Below the pieces are notes generated by a model. It was not told where the DNA came from and did no database searches. It was given only the letters and a program-made list of their open reading frames with translations. Shown here one piece after another: positions 1-5,685 of a stretch of 5,685 nucleotides of DNA. Positions within the stretch are counted from its first letter, which is position 1, and the number at the start of each line of letters is the position of its first letter. The translations under genes were made by a program, and so were the position numbers. The stretch is taken from assembly GCA_029259875.1 (NCBI GenBank), contig JAJDEK010000566.1, positions 1 through 5,685 on the forward strand, written 5' to 3'. Source of the stretch: Planctomycetaceae bacterium (GTDB taxonomy: Bacteria > Planctomycetota > Planctomycetia > Planctomycetales > Planctomycetaceae).

Positions 1-5
1 CATAG

Positions 6-54
6 TGCAGAGCAGTACCCTCTTTATGCCCTGCATTGCATTAAGTCTTTTTTT
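6..54 (+). terminator. Possible terminator of an upstream gene
   Basis: Bases 6-15 (TGCAGAGCAG) can pair with 31-40 (CTGCATTGCA): eight Watson-Crick pairs, one G-U and one A-A mismatch around a 15-base loop. A run of seven T lies at 48-54. The seven-base gap between stem and T-run and the internal mismatch make it a weak intrinsic terminator. It would end transcription entering from the left, before the kinase gene. The upstream gene is not visible. Confidence 0.25.
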
Positions 55-57
55 AGA

Positions 58-103
58 TAACGCTTACGACAATTGAATCGGCAAATGTAACGGTTGTACG
101 TTA
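58..103. repeat. TAACG direct/inverted repeat in kinase leader
   Basis: TAACG occurs at 58-62 and again at 88-92, exactly 30 bases apart (about three helical turns). The second copy is also one arm of a perfect inverted repeat, TAACG-N6-CGTTA (88-103). The two direct copies extend loosely as TAACG(C/G)TT. Two CAATTG hexamers (70-75, 108-113) sit around it. The position, 58 bases or more before the kinase start, would suit a regulator or sigma-factor site, but the elements are short and could be chance. Confidence 0.25.
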
Positions 104-147
104 TTATCAATTGGAGTACTACGCACGAGTTCTGTATCATAGGACTT

Positions 148-153
148 AAGGAG
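148..153 (+). promoter_or_regulatory. Strong ribosome binding site of the kinase gene
   Basis: AAGGAG is followed by a seven-base spacer (TCAACTT) and then ATG at 161. This consensus-like Shine-Dalgarno site fixes the start of the kinase gene and is much better than the sites before the other two genes whose starts are visible. Confidence 0.8.
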
Positions 154-160
154 TCAACTT

Positions 161-2101
161 ATGGCGTCATCGATATGTCCGAAAGCCGATGAATTGAAGG
201 CCTTTGCCGTCGGTGATCTCCCCGAAGTAAAGTTGGAAAAGATTGCGACTCACATCACAGACTGCCAACATTGTGATTCTTCACTTCAGGAATTGGATGA
301 ATATGCCGATGGTCTCATCACTGAGTTAAAGTTTCTGAACCCGGAACAAGCCGCTGATCAAACCCTTAATGTTCCACAGAAACTGGTTGAAGTGGCTCGG
401 AGCCTTCGATATAACCATGGCGATGGCGAGTGCTCTGACGTTTCGCTTGATTCGGGACATCGACTGGCTCGCAAACTGTCTGAGGGTCCTTACCGGTTGG
501 GACGATTCGAATTGGAAGCCGAGTTAGGCGTTGGTTCGTTCGGATATGTCTTCCGAGCCAGAGATGTCGAGTTGGATCGAATCGTTGCTTTAAAAGTACA
601 ACGCGCTGGAACTTTTGCCGACGACGAAGAAGTCGAACGGTTCTTCCGCGAAGCACGCAGTGCAGCCCAGCTTAAGCATCCGGCGATTGTCGCAATCTAC
701 GACACTGGCCACACCGAGGAAGACGTTTGTTATCTCGTTACCGAGTACATCGAAGGTGAAACCCTGGAAAGTCGGTTACAGGTTGACGACATGAATCACG
801 ATCAAGCCGCTGAACTGGTCGCGGAGATCGCCGATGCGCTGGCATATGCGCACGAACATGGTGTGATTCACCGGGACATGAAACCCTCGAACATTCTGCT
901 TGATACTGAAGGCCATCCTCACATCGCGGACTTTGGACTAGCTAAGCGCGACACTGGTGACACAGTCGATACAATGACTTCGGAAGGGCGCGTGATGGGG
1001 ACACCTGCTTACATGTCTCCCGAACAAGCGCGGGGTGAATCACATCAGGTGCACGTTCACAGTGACATTTACAGTCTCGGAGTTATCCTTTACGAACTGC
1101 TGACTGGTGAACGGCCTTTCCAGGGGAATCGGCGGATGCTCCTGCTACAGGTGCTTGAAGACGAGCCACGTTCTCCAAGACAACTGAATGATCGAATTCC
1201 CCATGATTTGGAAACAATCTGTCTGAAAGCAATGGCGAAAGCTCCTGCGCGGAGGTACCAAACTTCTCGTGAGTTCGCCGAGGACTTGCATCGTTTCCTT
1301 ACTAAAGAACCAATTCGCGCGCGTCCGGAAGGATACGGCGAACGATTATGGCGCTGGTGCCGTCGGTATCCTTTCGCTGTTAGCCTGTTTCTGGCAGTCG
1401 CTTTAGGATCTGGGGTTGGGATTATTTATCTGTCAAGCTTGTCCGAGTATTTCGTGCGGCAAACTGCTCTCGAAGGTGCACGGATGGAAGCGACCATGTT
1501 GGACGAGACTTGGCGATTTTATAGTGAATTGATAGATGGGTTAGGCCGAAACAAAGTTGATGTGCGGATTTCACCGCATTACACACCCCAAGATGGTACG
1601 CTTCCGCTGCCGGCGACTTTTGCCATCGACATGGGAGATCGCATCAGCCGCACAGATGAAAATTTGAGTGCTCGTATCTATAGCCGTTACCCATGGCCGA
1701 ACAGAAAAGGTGGTGGCCCTCAAGATGAGTTCGAACGCAAAGCATTGGATTGGCTGGAGAAGAACAGGAATGGTTCTGCCCAGCAATTCAAAGAGTACTT
1801 TGAATTCCGTGAGATAGACGGGCATCGCTGGTTGTTGTTTGCTAAGCCGCGCCTGATGGAAAAAAGTTGCCTTAACTGCCACAACGACGCGAAAGGCAAA
1901 AGTCCTAAGAAGGACTGGCAGGTCGGTGAAGTTGGCGGCGTTTTCAAAATTGGACGTCGTTTGGACCGCGATATAGAAACTACGCGAGCCGGCCTTCGCG
2001 GGGCATTTGTGTTGATGACCTGTACCGCTATTGTCCTGTTAGTGATCGGCGTCTGTGTGGTGAGGGCTAAATCCCGACGCAGCCGTTCGTTTAAAGTGTA
2101 A
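161..2101 (+). CDS. Membrane Ser/Thr protein kinase with heme c-binding Tll0287-like sensor domain
   Basis: A 646-residue transmembrane kinase predicted to phosphorylate Ser/Thr in cytoplasmic targets. Seen in order: a zinc-finger-like N-terminus (C6, then H31-x3-C35-x2-C38), resembling zf-HC2/ZAS anti-sigma motifs; a Hanks-type kinase at about 116-380 with glycine loop GVGSFG (123-128), K145 in ALKV, E164, catalytic HRDMKPSN (D239, N244), DFG (257-259), GTPAYMSPEQ (280-289) and SDIYSLG; a first membrane helix at about 404-427; an extracytoplasmic domain at about 428-613; a second helix at about 614-634; and a short basic tail. The outer domain matches Tll0287-like/DUF3365 proteins: LPLPATFA (481-488), RIYSRYPWP (505-513), EIDG, and the heme attachment motif CLNCH (570-574). 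Planctomycete kinases often carry the N-terminal finger; the heme sensor at the other end is less usual. All catalytic residues are present, with M in place of the usual L in HRDLKP. The start is fixed by AAGGAG seven bases upstream. The sigma gene follows after 41 bp, probably in the same transcript. The signal sensed (redox, NO, O2) is inference. Confidence 0.93.
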   Translation: MASSICPKADELKAFAVGDLPEVKLEKIATHITDCQHCDSSLQELDEYADGLITELKFLNPEQAADQTLNVPQKLVEVARSLRYNHGDGECSDVSLDSGHRLARKLSEGPYRLGRFELEAELGVGSFGYVFRARDVELDRIVALKVQRAGTFADDEEVERFFREARSAAQLKHPAIVAIYDTGHTEEDVCYLVTEYIEGETLESRLQVDDMNHDQAAELVAEIADALAYAHEHGVIHRDMKPSNILLDTEGHPHIADFGLAKRDTGDTVDTMTSEGRVMGTPAYMSPEQARGESHQVHVHSDIYSLGVILYELLTGERPFQGNRRMLLLQVLEDEPRSPRQLNDRIPHDLETICLKAMAKAPARRYQTSREFAEDLHRFLTKEPIRARPEGYGERLWRWCRRYPFAVSLFLAVALGSGVGIIYLSSLSEYFVRQTALEGARMEATMLDETWRFYSELIDGLGRNKVDVRISPHYTPQDGTLPLPATFAIDMGDRISRTDENLSARIYSRYPWPNRKGGGPQDEFERKALDWLEKNRNGSAQQFKEYFEFREIDGHRWLLFAKPRLMEKSCLNCHNDAKGKSPKKDWQVGEVGGVFKIGRRLDRDIETTRAGLRGAFVLMTCTAIVLLVIGVCVVRAKSRRSRSFKV

Positions 2102-2142
2102 ATCTTAATCTCCTCAAAATTCCGTATAAAATAGAAGATGTT

Positions 2143-2772
2143 ATGACTCGAACCGACGACTCACAAAAAGTTAGTGTGCGAGCCGGTTCTGTCTCAACGT
2201 CTCGAAGTTTGCTGTGCAGGCTGAAGGAAAATGATTCCAAAGCTTGGGATCGTCTGGTCGAATTATATGCGCCTTTGGTGTTTCATTGGTGTCGTCAACT
2301 CAATGTGCCGGAGCAGGATATTGTCGATATTTTCCAGGACGTATTTCAGTCGCTTGCCAAGAACATCAATCAGTTTCACAAGGACCGGCCGGGCGATACA
2401 TTTCGCGGCTGGATGCGGACCATTACCCGCAACAAAGTCTATGATCATTTTCGCAAAACTGGTCGCCAACCAGGGGCGATCGGCGGTACGGAAGCCAATA
2501 AAAGACTTTCACAATTTCCCGACGCCGAATCAGACGAAGATCAAAGCGATGATGATAATAACGCCCACAACGATTTATTTCTTCGTTCGCTTGAGCTGAT
2601 CCGCCAGGATTTCACCGAACAAACTTGGAAAGCGTTTTGGCAAGTTGTTGTTGAGGGGAAGACTCCCAAGGAAGTGGGCGAAGATTTATCAATGCGCCCT
2701 GGTACAGTTCGTGTTGCCAAATCGCGAGTGCTGCATCGTTTAAGGCAGGAGTTAGGGGATATTCTGGATTAA
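2143..2772 (+). CDS. ECF-type RNA polymerase sigma factor (planctomycete type)
   Basis: A 209-residue group 4 sigma factor that would direct RNA polymerase to a specific promoter set. Region sigma2 spans about 22-105: SLLCRLKENDSKAWDRLVELY, then the region 2.2-like DIVDIFQDVFQ (59-69), then DRPGDTFRGWMRTITRNKVYDHFRK. A polar acidic linker (about 126-144, D/E/N-rich) follows. Sigma4 is at about 145-206 with a helix-turn-helix, EGKTPKEVGEDLSMRPGTVRVAKSRVLHRLRQ (171-202). The 'DRPGDTFRGW' signature is characteristic of planctomycete ECFs. The N-terminus is rich in Ser/Thr (S11, S16, S18, T19, S20, S22) and could be a phosphorylation target. No dedicated anti-sigma gene is visible; the upstream kinase with its HxxxCxxC finger may take that role. 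The start at 2143 has only a weak AGAAG five bases upstream; a nearby ATG at 2138 is out of frame and closes at once. The gap to the kinase has no convincing promoter, so cotranscription is likely. Confidence 0.92.
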   Translation: MTRTDDSQKVSVRAGSVSTSRSLLCRLKENDSKAWDRLVELYAPLVFHWCRQLNVPEQDIVDIFQDVFQSLAKNINQFHKDRPGDTFRGWMRTITRNKVYDHFRKTGRQPGAIGGTEANKRLSQFPDAESDEDQSDDDNNAHNDLFLRSLELIRQDFTEQTWKAFWQVVVEGKTPKEVGEDLSMRPGTVRVAKSRVLHRLRQELGDILD

Positions 2773-2786
2773 ACCCCGTTTGCAAT

Positions 2787-3959
2787 TTAATCAAGGAGTG
2801 AAATTTGGTTGAAGTTTTGTTGGTCTTTGCTATCGTGAATTGTTTGAGGATTCAACTTGGGCAGTGTGAAGAAAAAAGTAGAACCATTTCCGGGAGAAGA
2901 TTCTACCCAGATCTTTCCATAATGGGCTTCAATGATTTTCTTGACCATCGCAAGCCCCAGTCCTGTTCCTTCATAGTCACAGGTATTGACTGCGCGTATC
3001 AAAGGATTAAAAATGCGTTGCTGTTCTTTTTCGGGAATCCCGATGCCATTATCTTGAATCATGACAGTAACGAACTGGTCTTCGTTTTTTGTGCTAATAC
3101 TAATGATTGGTGCGACGTCTTTGACATATTTGCAGGCGTTTCCTACCAAGTTCTGGAAGACTGTCATCATCAAATCCGGGTCAGCATAAACTTCATCGAG
3201 GTGTCCAATGTTAATGGTTGCCTTTTGATTTTGGATCTGCATTTCCAGAAGTTCACATGCTGCTTGGATCGCAGTGTTCAGAGAAATATGATCTGGTTCT
3301 AAGCCTTCTTGACCCAACATAGAAAATTGTAGCAGGTCATCAATCAGTTTTTTCAGACGACCGGCGATGACAGGCAGACTGTGGAGCATTTCCCGCACGG
3401 ATGATTCCATATGGTCTCCCGCCTCTTCAATCACAATTTCGCTGATCATCTTGATATTTCCTAAAGGGGCTTTCAAGTCGTGTGATGCCGCTTTGGCAAA
3501 TGCCTGTAAATTATCGATTTGAAGTGATAGCGATAATAATTGTTTCTTACGTTCGATTGAGTGATGAATGGCGCGAGAAAGTAGAGGCTTGGAGATCTCT
3601 CCTTTGATTAAATAATCTTGTGCCCCTTTTTGAATTGCTGTGTTACAAAGAGCTTCATTCTCCCATGTCGATAGTACAATGATTGGAATGGAAGGAGCCG
3701 TTTTTTGAATTAGAGTAATTAAATCGAGAGCTGAATTGTCTGGTAAACTCAAGTCAAGAAACAGCAGCGAGTAGTTATCTACTTCAAGACAAGCAAATGC
3801 TTCGTCTGTCGATGTGACGTGTGTGACTCTATTTTTTTTAGCGTCGCTGATTTCATTCAACTGAGTAATGACTCTTTTTGCACGGTCCGTATTCTCTTTG
3901 ACCAAAAGTACTTTGAGTTCTTCAAGTTGATTTTCCAAATTCATATAGTGTGCCTGCAT
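2787..3959 (-). CDS. Hybrid response regulator receiver-histidine kinase, soluble
   Basis: A 390-residue cytoplasmic two-component protein with no membrane segment or signal peptide. The receiver comes first (about 15-125), with phospho-acceptor D69 in LLFLDLSLPD, S97/T98 in VLST, and K119 in YLIKGE. A short helical linker (about 126-150) leads to a HisKA domain with H160 in SHDLKAPL (phospho-histidine), then an HATPase domain with N box QNLVGNACKY (269-278), G1 DNGIGIP (303-309) and G2 GTGLGLAMVKKI (331-342). ATP would phosphorylate H160; the receiver probably takes its input from another kinase and tunes this one. Oddities: the acidic pocket at the end of receiver strand 1 reads VKEN instead of VEDN, leaving E22; the F box is IFNPLIRA rather than the common IFxxFxR. 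A 24-residue polar tail follows the kinase fold. The start is uncertain: ATG at 3959 has no Shine-Dalgarno site, while M6 (3944) has AGG eight bases upstream and begins closer to the receiver. The gene converges on the sigma gene, 14 bp apart. Its output partner is not in the window. Confidence 0.9.
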   Translation of the reverse strand: MQAHYMNLENQLEELKVLLVKENTDRAKRVITQLNEISDAKKNRVTHVTSTDEAFACLEVDNYSLLFLDLSLPDNSALDLITLIQKTAPSIPIIVLSTWENEALCNTAIQKGAQDYLIKGEISKPLLSRAIHHSIERKKQLLSLSLQIDNLQAFAKAASHDLKAPLGNIKMISEIVIEEAGDHMESSVREMLHSLPVIAGRLKKLIDDLLQFSMLGQEGLEPDHISLNTAIQAACELLEMQIQNQKATINIGHLDEVYADPDLMMTVFQNLVGNACKYVKDVAPIISISTKNEDQFVTVMIQDNGIGIPEKEQQRIFNPLIRAVNTCDYEGTGLGLAMVKKIIEAHYGKIWVESSPGNGSTFFFTLPKLNPQTIHDSKDQQNFNQISLLD

Positions 3960-3972
3960 CAGAAAGTAAAAT

Positions 3973-3985
3973 ATTAAGACTTAAT
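3973..3985. repeat. 13-bp palindrome before the hybrid kinase gene
   Basis: ATTAAG-A-CTTAAT is a perfect inverted repeat with a one-base centre, lying 13 bases upstream of the ATG at 3959 on the minus strand. A TTAATTAA palindrome overlaps it (3981-3988). It could be an operator or a leader hairpin for the hybrid kinase gene, but such AT-only symmetry arises easily in AT-rich DNA. Confidence 0.25.
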
Positions 3986-4233
3986 TAATAATAAAGTGCA
4001 TTTAAAAAATGATGGTGTAATTTAAGTGAATCATCTTTTTTGCGAAACTGATGCTATGATTATCGTAAACGTAAGTTAAATTTTGTGGTCATCAGTACGT
4101 AGGTAGTTTGTGAAGTACCCAAGTTTCAAGTTAGCAAACTTATCGTTTTGTCATAAATGAAAGTACACTGATTTCAGCAGGCAGTGACTGGATGAAGGTT
4201 CTGATTCTACTATGACCAGTAACATACAAGACG

Positions 4234-4365
4234 ATGTCTCGCTACAGAAAGGTGACCAAAATCTACCGACTTCACGATGTACCCGTTTGCACGATAGAGA
4301 TTACTTTTGGTGGTCTGGAGCTAGAATATGAGCCTATTAACAAAGAAGCCCGTGTGACGACGTAA
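4234..4365 (+). CDS. Possible 43-residue small protein, unrecognised
   Basis: ATG to TAA encodes 43 residues with alternating hydrophobic/polar stretches suggestive of beta strands (VPVCTIEITFGGLELEY, about 16-32) and one Cys. I do not recognise a family. There is no Shine-Dalgarno site before the ATG, which argues against translation. The same frame has no stop from 4216 and, apart from the TAA at 4363, stays open to 4467, running into the end of the convergent glutamate-synthase-like gene. It may be a decayed gene or a chance ORF; chance is the more likely of the two. Confidence 0.18.
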   Translation: MSRYRKVTKIYRLHDVPVCTIEITFGGLELEYEPINKEARVTT

Positions 4366-4392
4366 GATGTAGCGACATTGATGCGAACGGGT
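4281..4392 (+). repeat. Inverted repeat with 11-bp arms
   Basis: ACCCGTTTGCA (4281-4291) pairs with TGCGAACGGGT (4382-4392); ten of eleven positions are Watson-Crick and the odd one is G-U in plus-strand RNA, so pairing is better on that strand. Within the 90-base loop a smaller hairpin, GATGT-AGCG-ACATT (4366-4379), sits just inside the right arm. This could be a structured leader or small RNA, or a relic of an element with inverted ends. It overlaps the small ORF. Confidence 0.3.
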
Positions 4393-4434
4393 GGCGCGAA
4401 GCCGAGGCTTTGGTTTACACGTAAAGCATTCAGC

Positions 4435-5685
4435 TTAATTGTGGTGTATTTGAAACGAATCAACTGATGCCAGATCCCAGACTTTTTTGTATACCGGATA
4501 GGGGCAATCTTCTAGGAGTTCACCAGGTTTCAGATAATCAAAGGCTTCATGATAAGACGCCATTTTGGTGCGCCCGGTTCTTAGATAGACATGCCAGGGG
4601 CGCAGTTCATTGGGATGATCGAGACCAGCGGCCGCGATGACATCGGCGAATGCTTCCATCGTATTCTTATGAAAGTTGAAAGTGCGTGTGCTCTTGTCTT
4701 CGACATTCAATGCCTTCTGGCGTCCCGGGTCTTGAGTGGCGACGCCGACCGGACACGTATTCGTATGACATTTCTGAGCTTGAATACAGCCCACAGCCAT
4801 CATGAAGCCTCGAGCGGCATTACACCAATCAGCGCCGATAGCCAAAGTGCGAGCAAGTGTAAATGCCGAGCTGACTTTTCCGGAAGCGGCGACTTTGATT
4901 TTATCTCTCAAATTGCAGCCAACGAGCGCATTATGCACAAACATCAAACCACCGCGTAAAGGCATGCCCATATTGTCAGAGAACTCTAAAGGAGCTGCAC
5001 CCGTACCGCCTTCACCACCATCGACGGTAATGAAGTCAGGCAAAATTCCGGTCTGGAGCATTGCTTTACAAACGCTGAGGAATTCACCAGGGTGTCCAAT
5101 ACACAGTTTGAAACCAACTGGTTTACCTCCCGATAAGTCACGAAGTTGTGCGATATATTCGCACAATCCGATGGGGGTACTGAACGTATTATGGCCGGGA
5201 GGGGAAACGCAATCTTGACCCATTAAGATTTTTCTTGTGGAAGCGATTTCCGCGGTGATCTTTGCTGCTGGTAACACGCCGCCGTGTCCAGGTTTTGCAC
5301 CTTGTGAGAGTTTAATTTCGATCATTTTCACAGCATCGTGGCTGGCCTGTTCGCGAAACAAGTCTGGGTTAAATGTTCCATCATTATTTCGACAACCAAA
5401 ATAACCAGTACCAATTTGCCAAACCAGATCGCCACCGTTCTTCAGATGATACGGACTCACTCCACCTTCACCCGTGCAGTGGTAGAATCCGCCTTTTTTT
5501 GCTCCCGCGTTCAGAGCTAAGAGTGCATTCGGGCTGAGCGCTCCAAAACTCATGGCTGAGATATTGAGAACGGAGCAAGAATAGGGTTGTTTGCATTCAG
5601 GACCGCCGACAGTAGTGCGGAAAAGTTCTTTCGATTTGGGACGTGGGGCCATAGAATGGTTGAGCCATTCATACTCATCACCATA
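4435..5685 (-). CDS. FMN-binding glutamate synthase family protein (GltB2-like), 5' end missing
   Basis: 416 C-terminal codons are visible. The first ATG seen (5652) is internal, since the frame stays open to the window edge and reads YGDEYEWLNHS before it, a typical interior sequence of this family; about 100 residues are probably missing. Members are flavin and iron-sulfur enzymes built on the synthase barrel of glutamate synthase alpha, without the glutaminase domain in the usual form. Counting from the first visible codon: MSFGALSP (45-52), a GEGG turn, KPGHGG (131-136), FKLC (192-195) where GltB has its conserved Lys, the FMN-phosphate loop GGEGGTGAAP (223-232), ASGKV (267-271), and Cys-x5-Cys-x4-Cys (C300, C306, C311) in CHTNTCPVGVAT, the [3Fe-4S] ligand pattern of GltB. 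Expected role: cytoplasmic amino-nitrogen transfer or a related redox reaction with 2-oxoglutarate; the true substrate of GltB2-type proteins is not settled. Its promoter lies outside the window. The hybrid kinase gene follows 475 bp downstream on the same strand, too far to assume an operon. Confidence 0.9.
   Translation of the reverse strand, partial: YGDEYEWLNHSMAPRPKSKELFRTTVGGPECKQPYSCSVLNISAMSFGALSPNALLALNAGAKKGGFYHCTGEGGVSPYHLKNGGDLVWQIGTGYFGCRNNDGTFNPDLFREQASHDAVKMIEIKLSQGAKPGHGGVLPAAKITAEIASTRKILMGQDCVSPPGHNTFSTPIGLCEYIAQLRDLSGGKPVGFKLCIGHPGEFLSVCKAMLQTGILPDFITVDGGEGGTGAAPLEFSDNMGMPLRGGLMFVHNALVGCNLRDKIKVAASGKVSSAFTLARTLAIGADWCNAARGFMMAVGCIQAQKCHTNTCPVGVATQDPGRQKALNVEDKSTRTFNFHKNTMEAFADVIAAAGLDHPNELRPWHVYLRTGRTKMASYHEAFDYLKPGELLEDCPYPVYKKVWDLASVDSFQIHHN

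Larger units (their letters stand above)
3960..4434. other. AT-rich intergenic gap, no confirmed gene
   Basis: This stretch separates the glutamate-synthase-like gene from the hybrid kinase gene, both on the minus strand. I find no tRNA, rRNA, CRISPR or clear insertion sequence. The part next to the kinase (3960-4085) is very AT-rich and should hold its promoter, but no -35/-10 pair with good spacing stands out on the minus strand. A strong terminator for the glutamate-synthase-like gene is also not visible: the nearest hairpin, AAGC-CGAG-GCTT, has only a four-pair stem and no T-run. The gap also holds a small ORF and two inverted repeats, listed separately. Confidence 0.6.

Noticed and set aside
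94..122. TTGTAC-N17-TACTAC as a sigma70 promoter of the kinase gene
   Set aside because: Spacing is ideal, but the -10 matches the consensus at only three of six positions, so it is not reported as a promoter.
2125..2132. TATAAAAT between kinase and sigma genes as a -10 box
   Set aside because: No -35 element lies at the right distance, and the transcript would begin almost at the sigma start codon; cotranscription explains the layout better.
2755..2777. GGGG...CCCC stem as the sigma gene terminator
   Set aside because: Only four pairs around a 15-base loop, and no real T-run follows.
2805..3302. 165-codon plus-strand ORF
   Set aside because: It lies wholly antisense to the HisKA/HATPase part of the hybrid kinase, whose motifs are unmistakable; a shadow frame.
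4086..4218. TGGTCAT/ATGACCA inverted pair (4086-4092, 4212-4218) as ends of a mobile element
   Set aside because: Seven bases without target duplications or a transposase between them is expected by chance in this AT-rich gap.
4272..4463. 63-codon minus-strand ORF overlapping the end of the glutamate-synthase-like gene
   Set aside because: It starts inside the 3' end of a firmly identified gene in another frame, has no family resemblance I can see, and is of low-complexity, Ser/Val-rich composition.
4591..5218. Two plus-strand ORFs of 122 and 138 codons
   Set aside because: They are antisense to the FMN and Fe-S motifs of the glutamate-synthase-like gene and have no recognisable motif of their own.
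5650..5652. ATG at 5652 (minus) as the start of the glutamate-synthase-like gene
   Set aside because: The frame continues to the window edge with family-like sequence (EWLNHS), so this Met is internal.

Overview
The window looks like planctomycete chromosome, most likely from the Gimesia/Planctomycetales side. Three things point there: a Ser/Thr kinase that starts with an HxxxCxxC zinc-finger-like segment, an ECF sigma factor of the 'LLxRLKxxDxxAW...DRPGDTFRGWMRTITRNK' type typical of that phylum, and their adjacency. This assignment is by pattern memory; no search was run.

Layout. 1-160: leader with a possible upstream terminator, a repeated TAACG element and a strong ribosome binding site. 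161-2101 (+): membrane-anchored Ser/Thr kinase whose C-terminal half is an extracytoplasmic Tll0287-like (DUF3365) sensor domain with a c-type heme motif, CLNCH. 2143-2772 (+): ECF sigma factor, 41 bp downstream and probably cotranscribed. 2787-3959 (-): soluble hybrid protein with a receiver domain followed by a histidine kinase, convergent with the sigma gene and only 14 bp from it. 3960-4434: AT-rich gap with no clear gene, but with a weak small ORF, an 11-bp inverted repeat and a palindrome just upstream of the histidine kinase. 4435-5685 (-): FMN/[3Fe-4S] glutamate-synthase-like protein, cut off at its 5' end by the window edge.

How the genes may work together. The kinase and sigma genes form a plausible complete signalling unit: a heme-bearing domain outside the membrane senses redox state or a gas, the signal crosses the membrane to a cytoplasmic kinase, and the output is the neighbouring sigma factor, controlled by phosphorylation and/or by binding to the kinase's zinc-finger-like N-terminus. 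This is the most interesting content of the window. The domain identities are well supported by the sequence; the mechanism is inference. The receiver/histidine kinase and the glutamate-synthase-like gene lie on the other strand and show no evident link to this unit.
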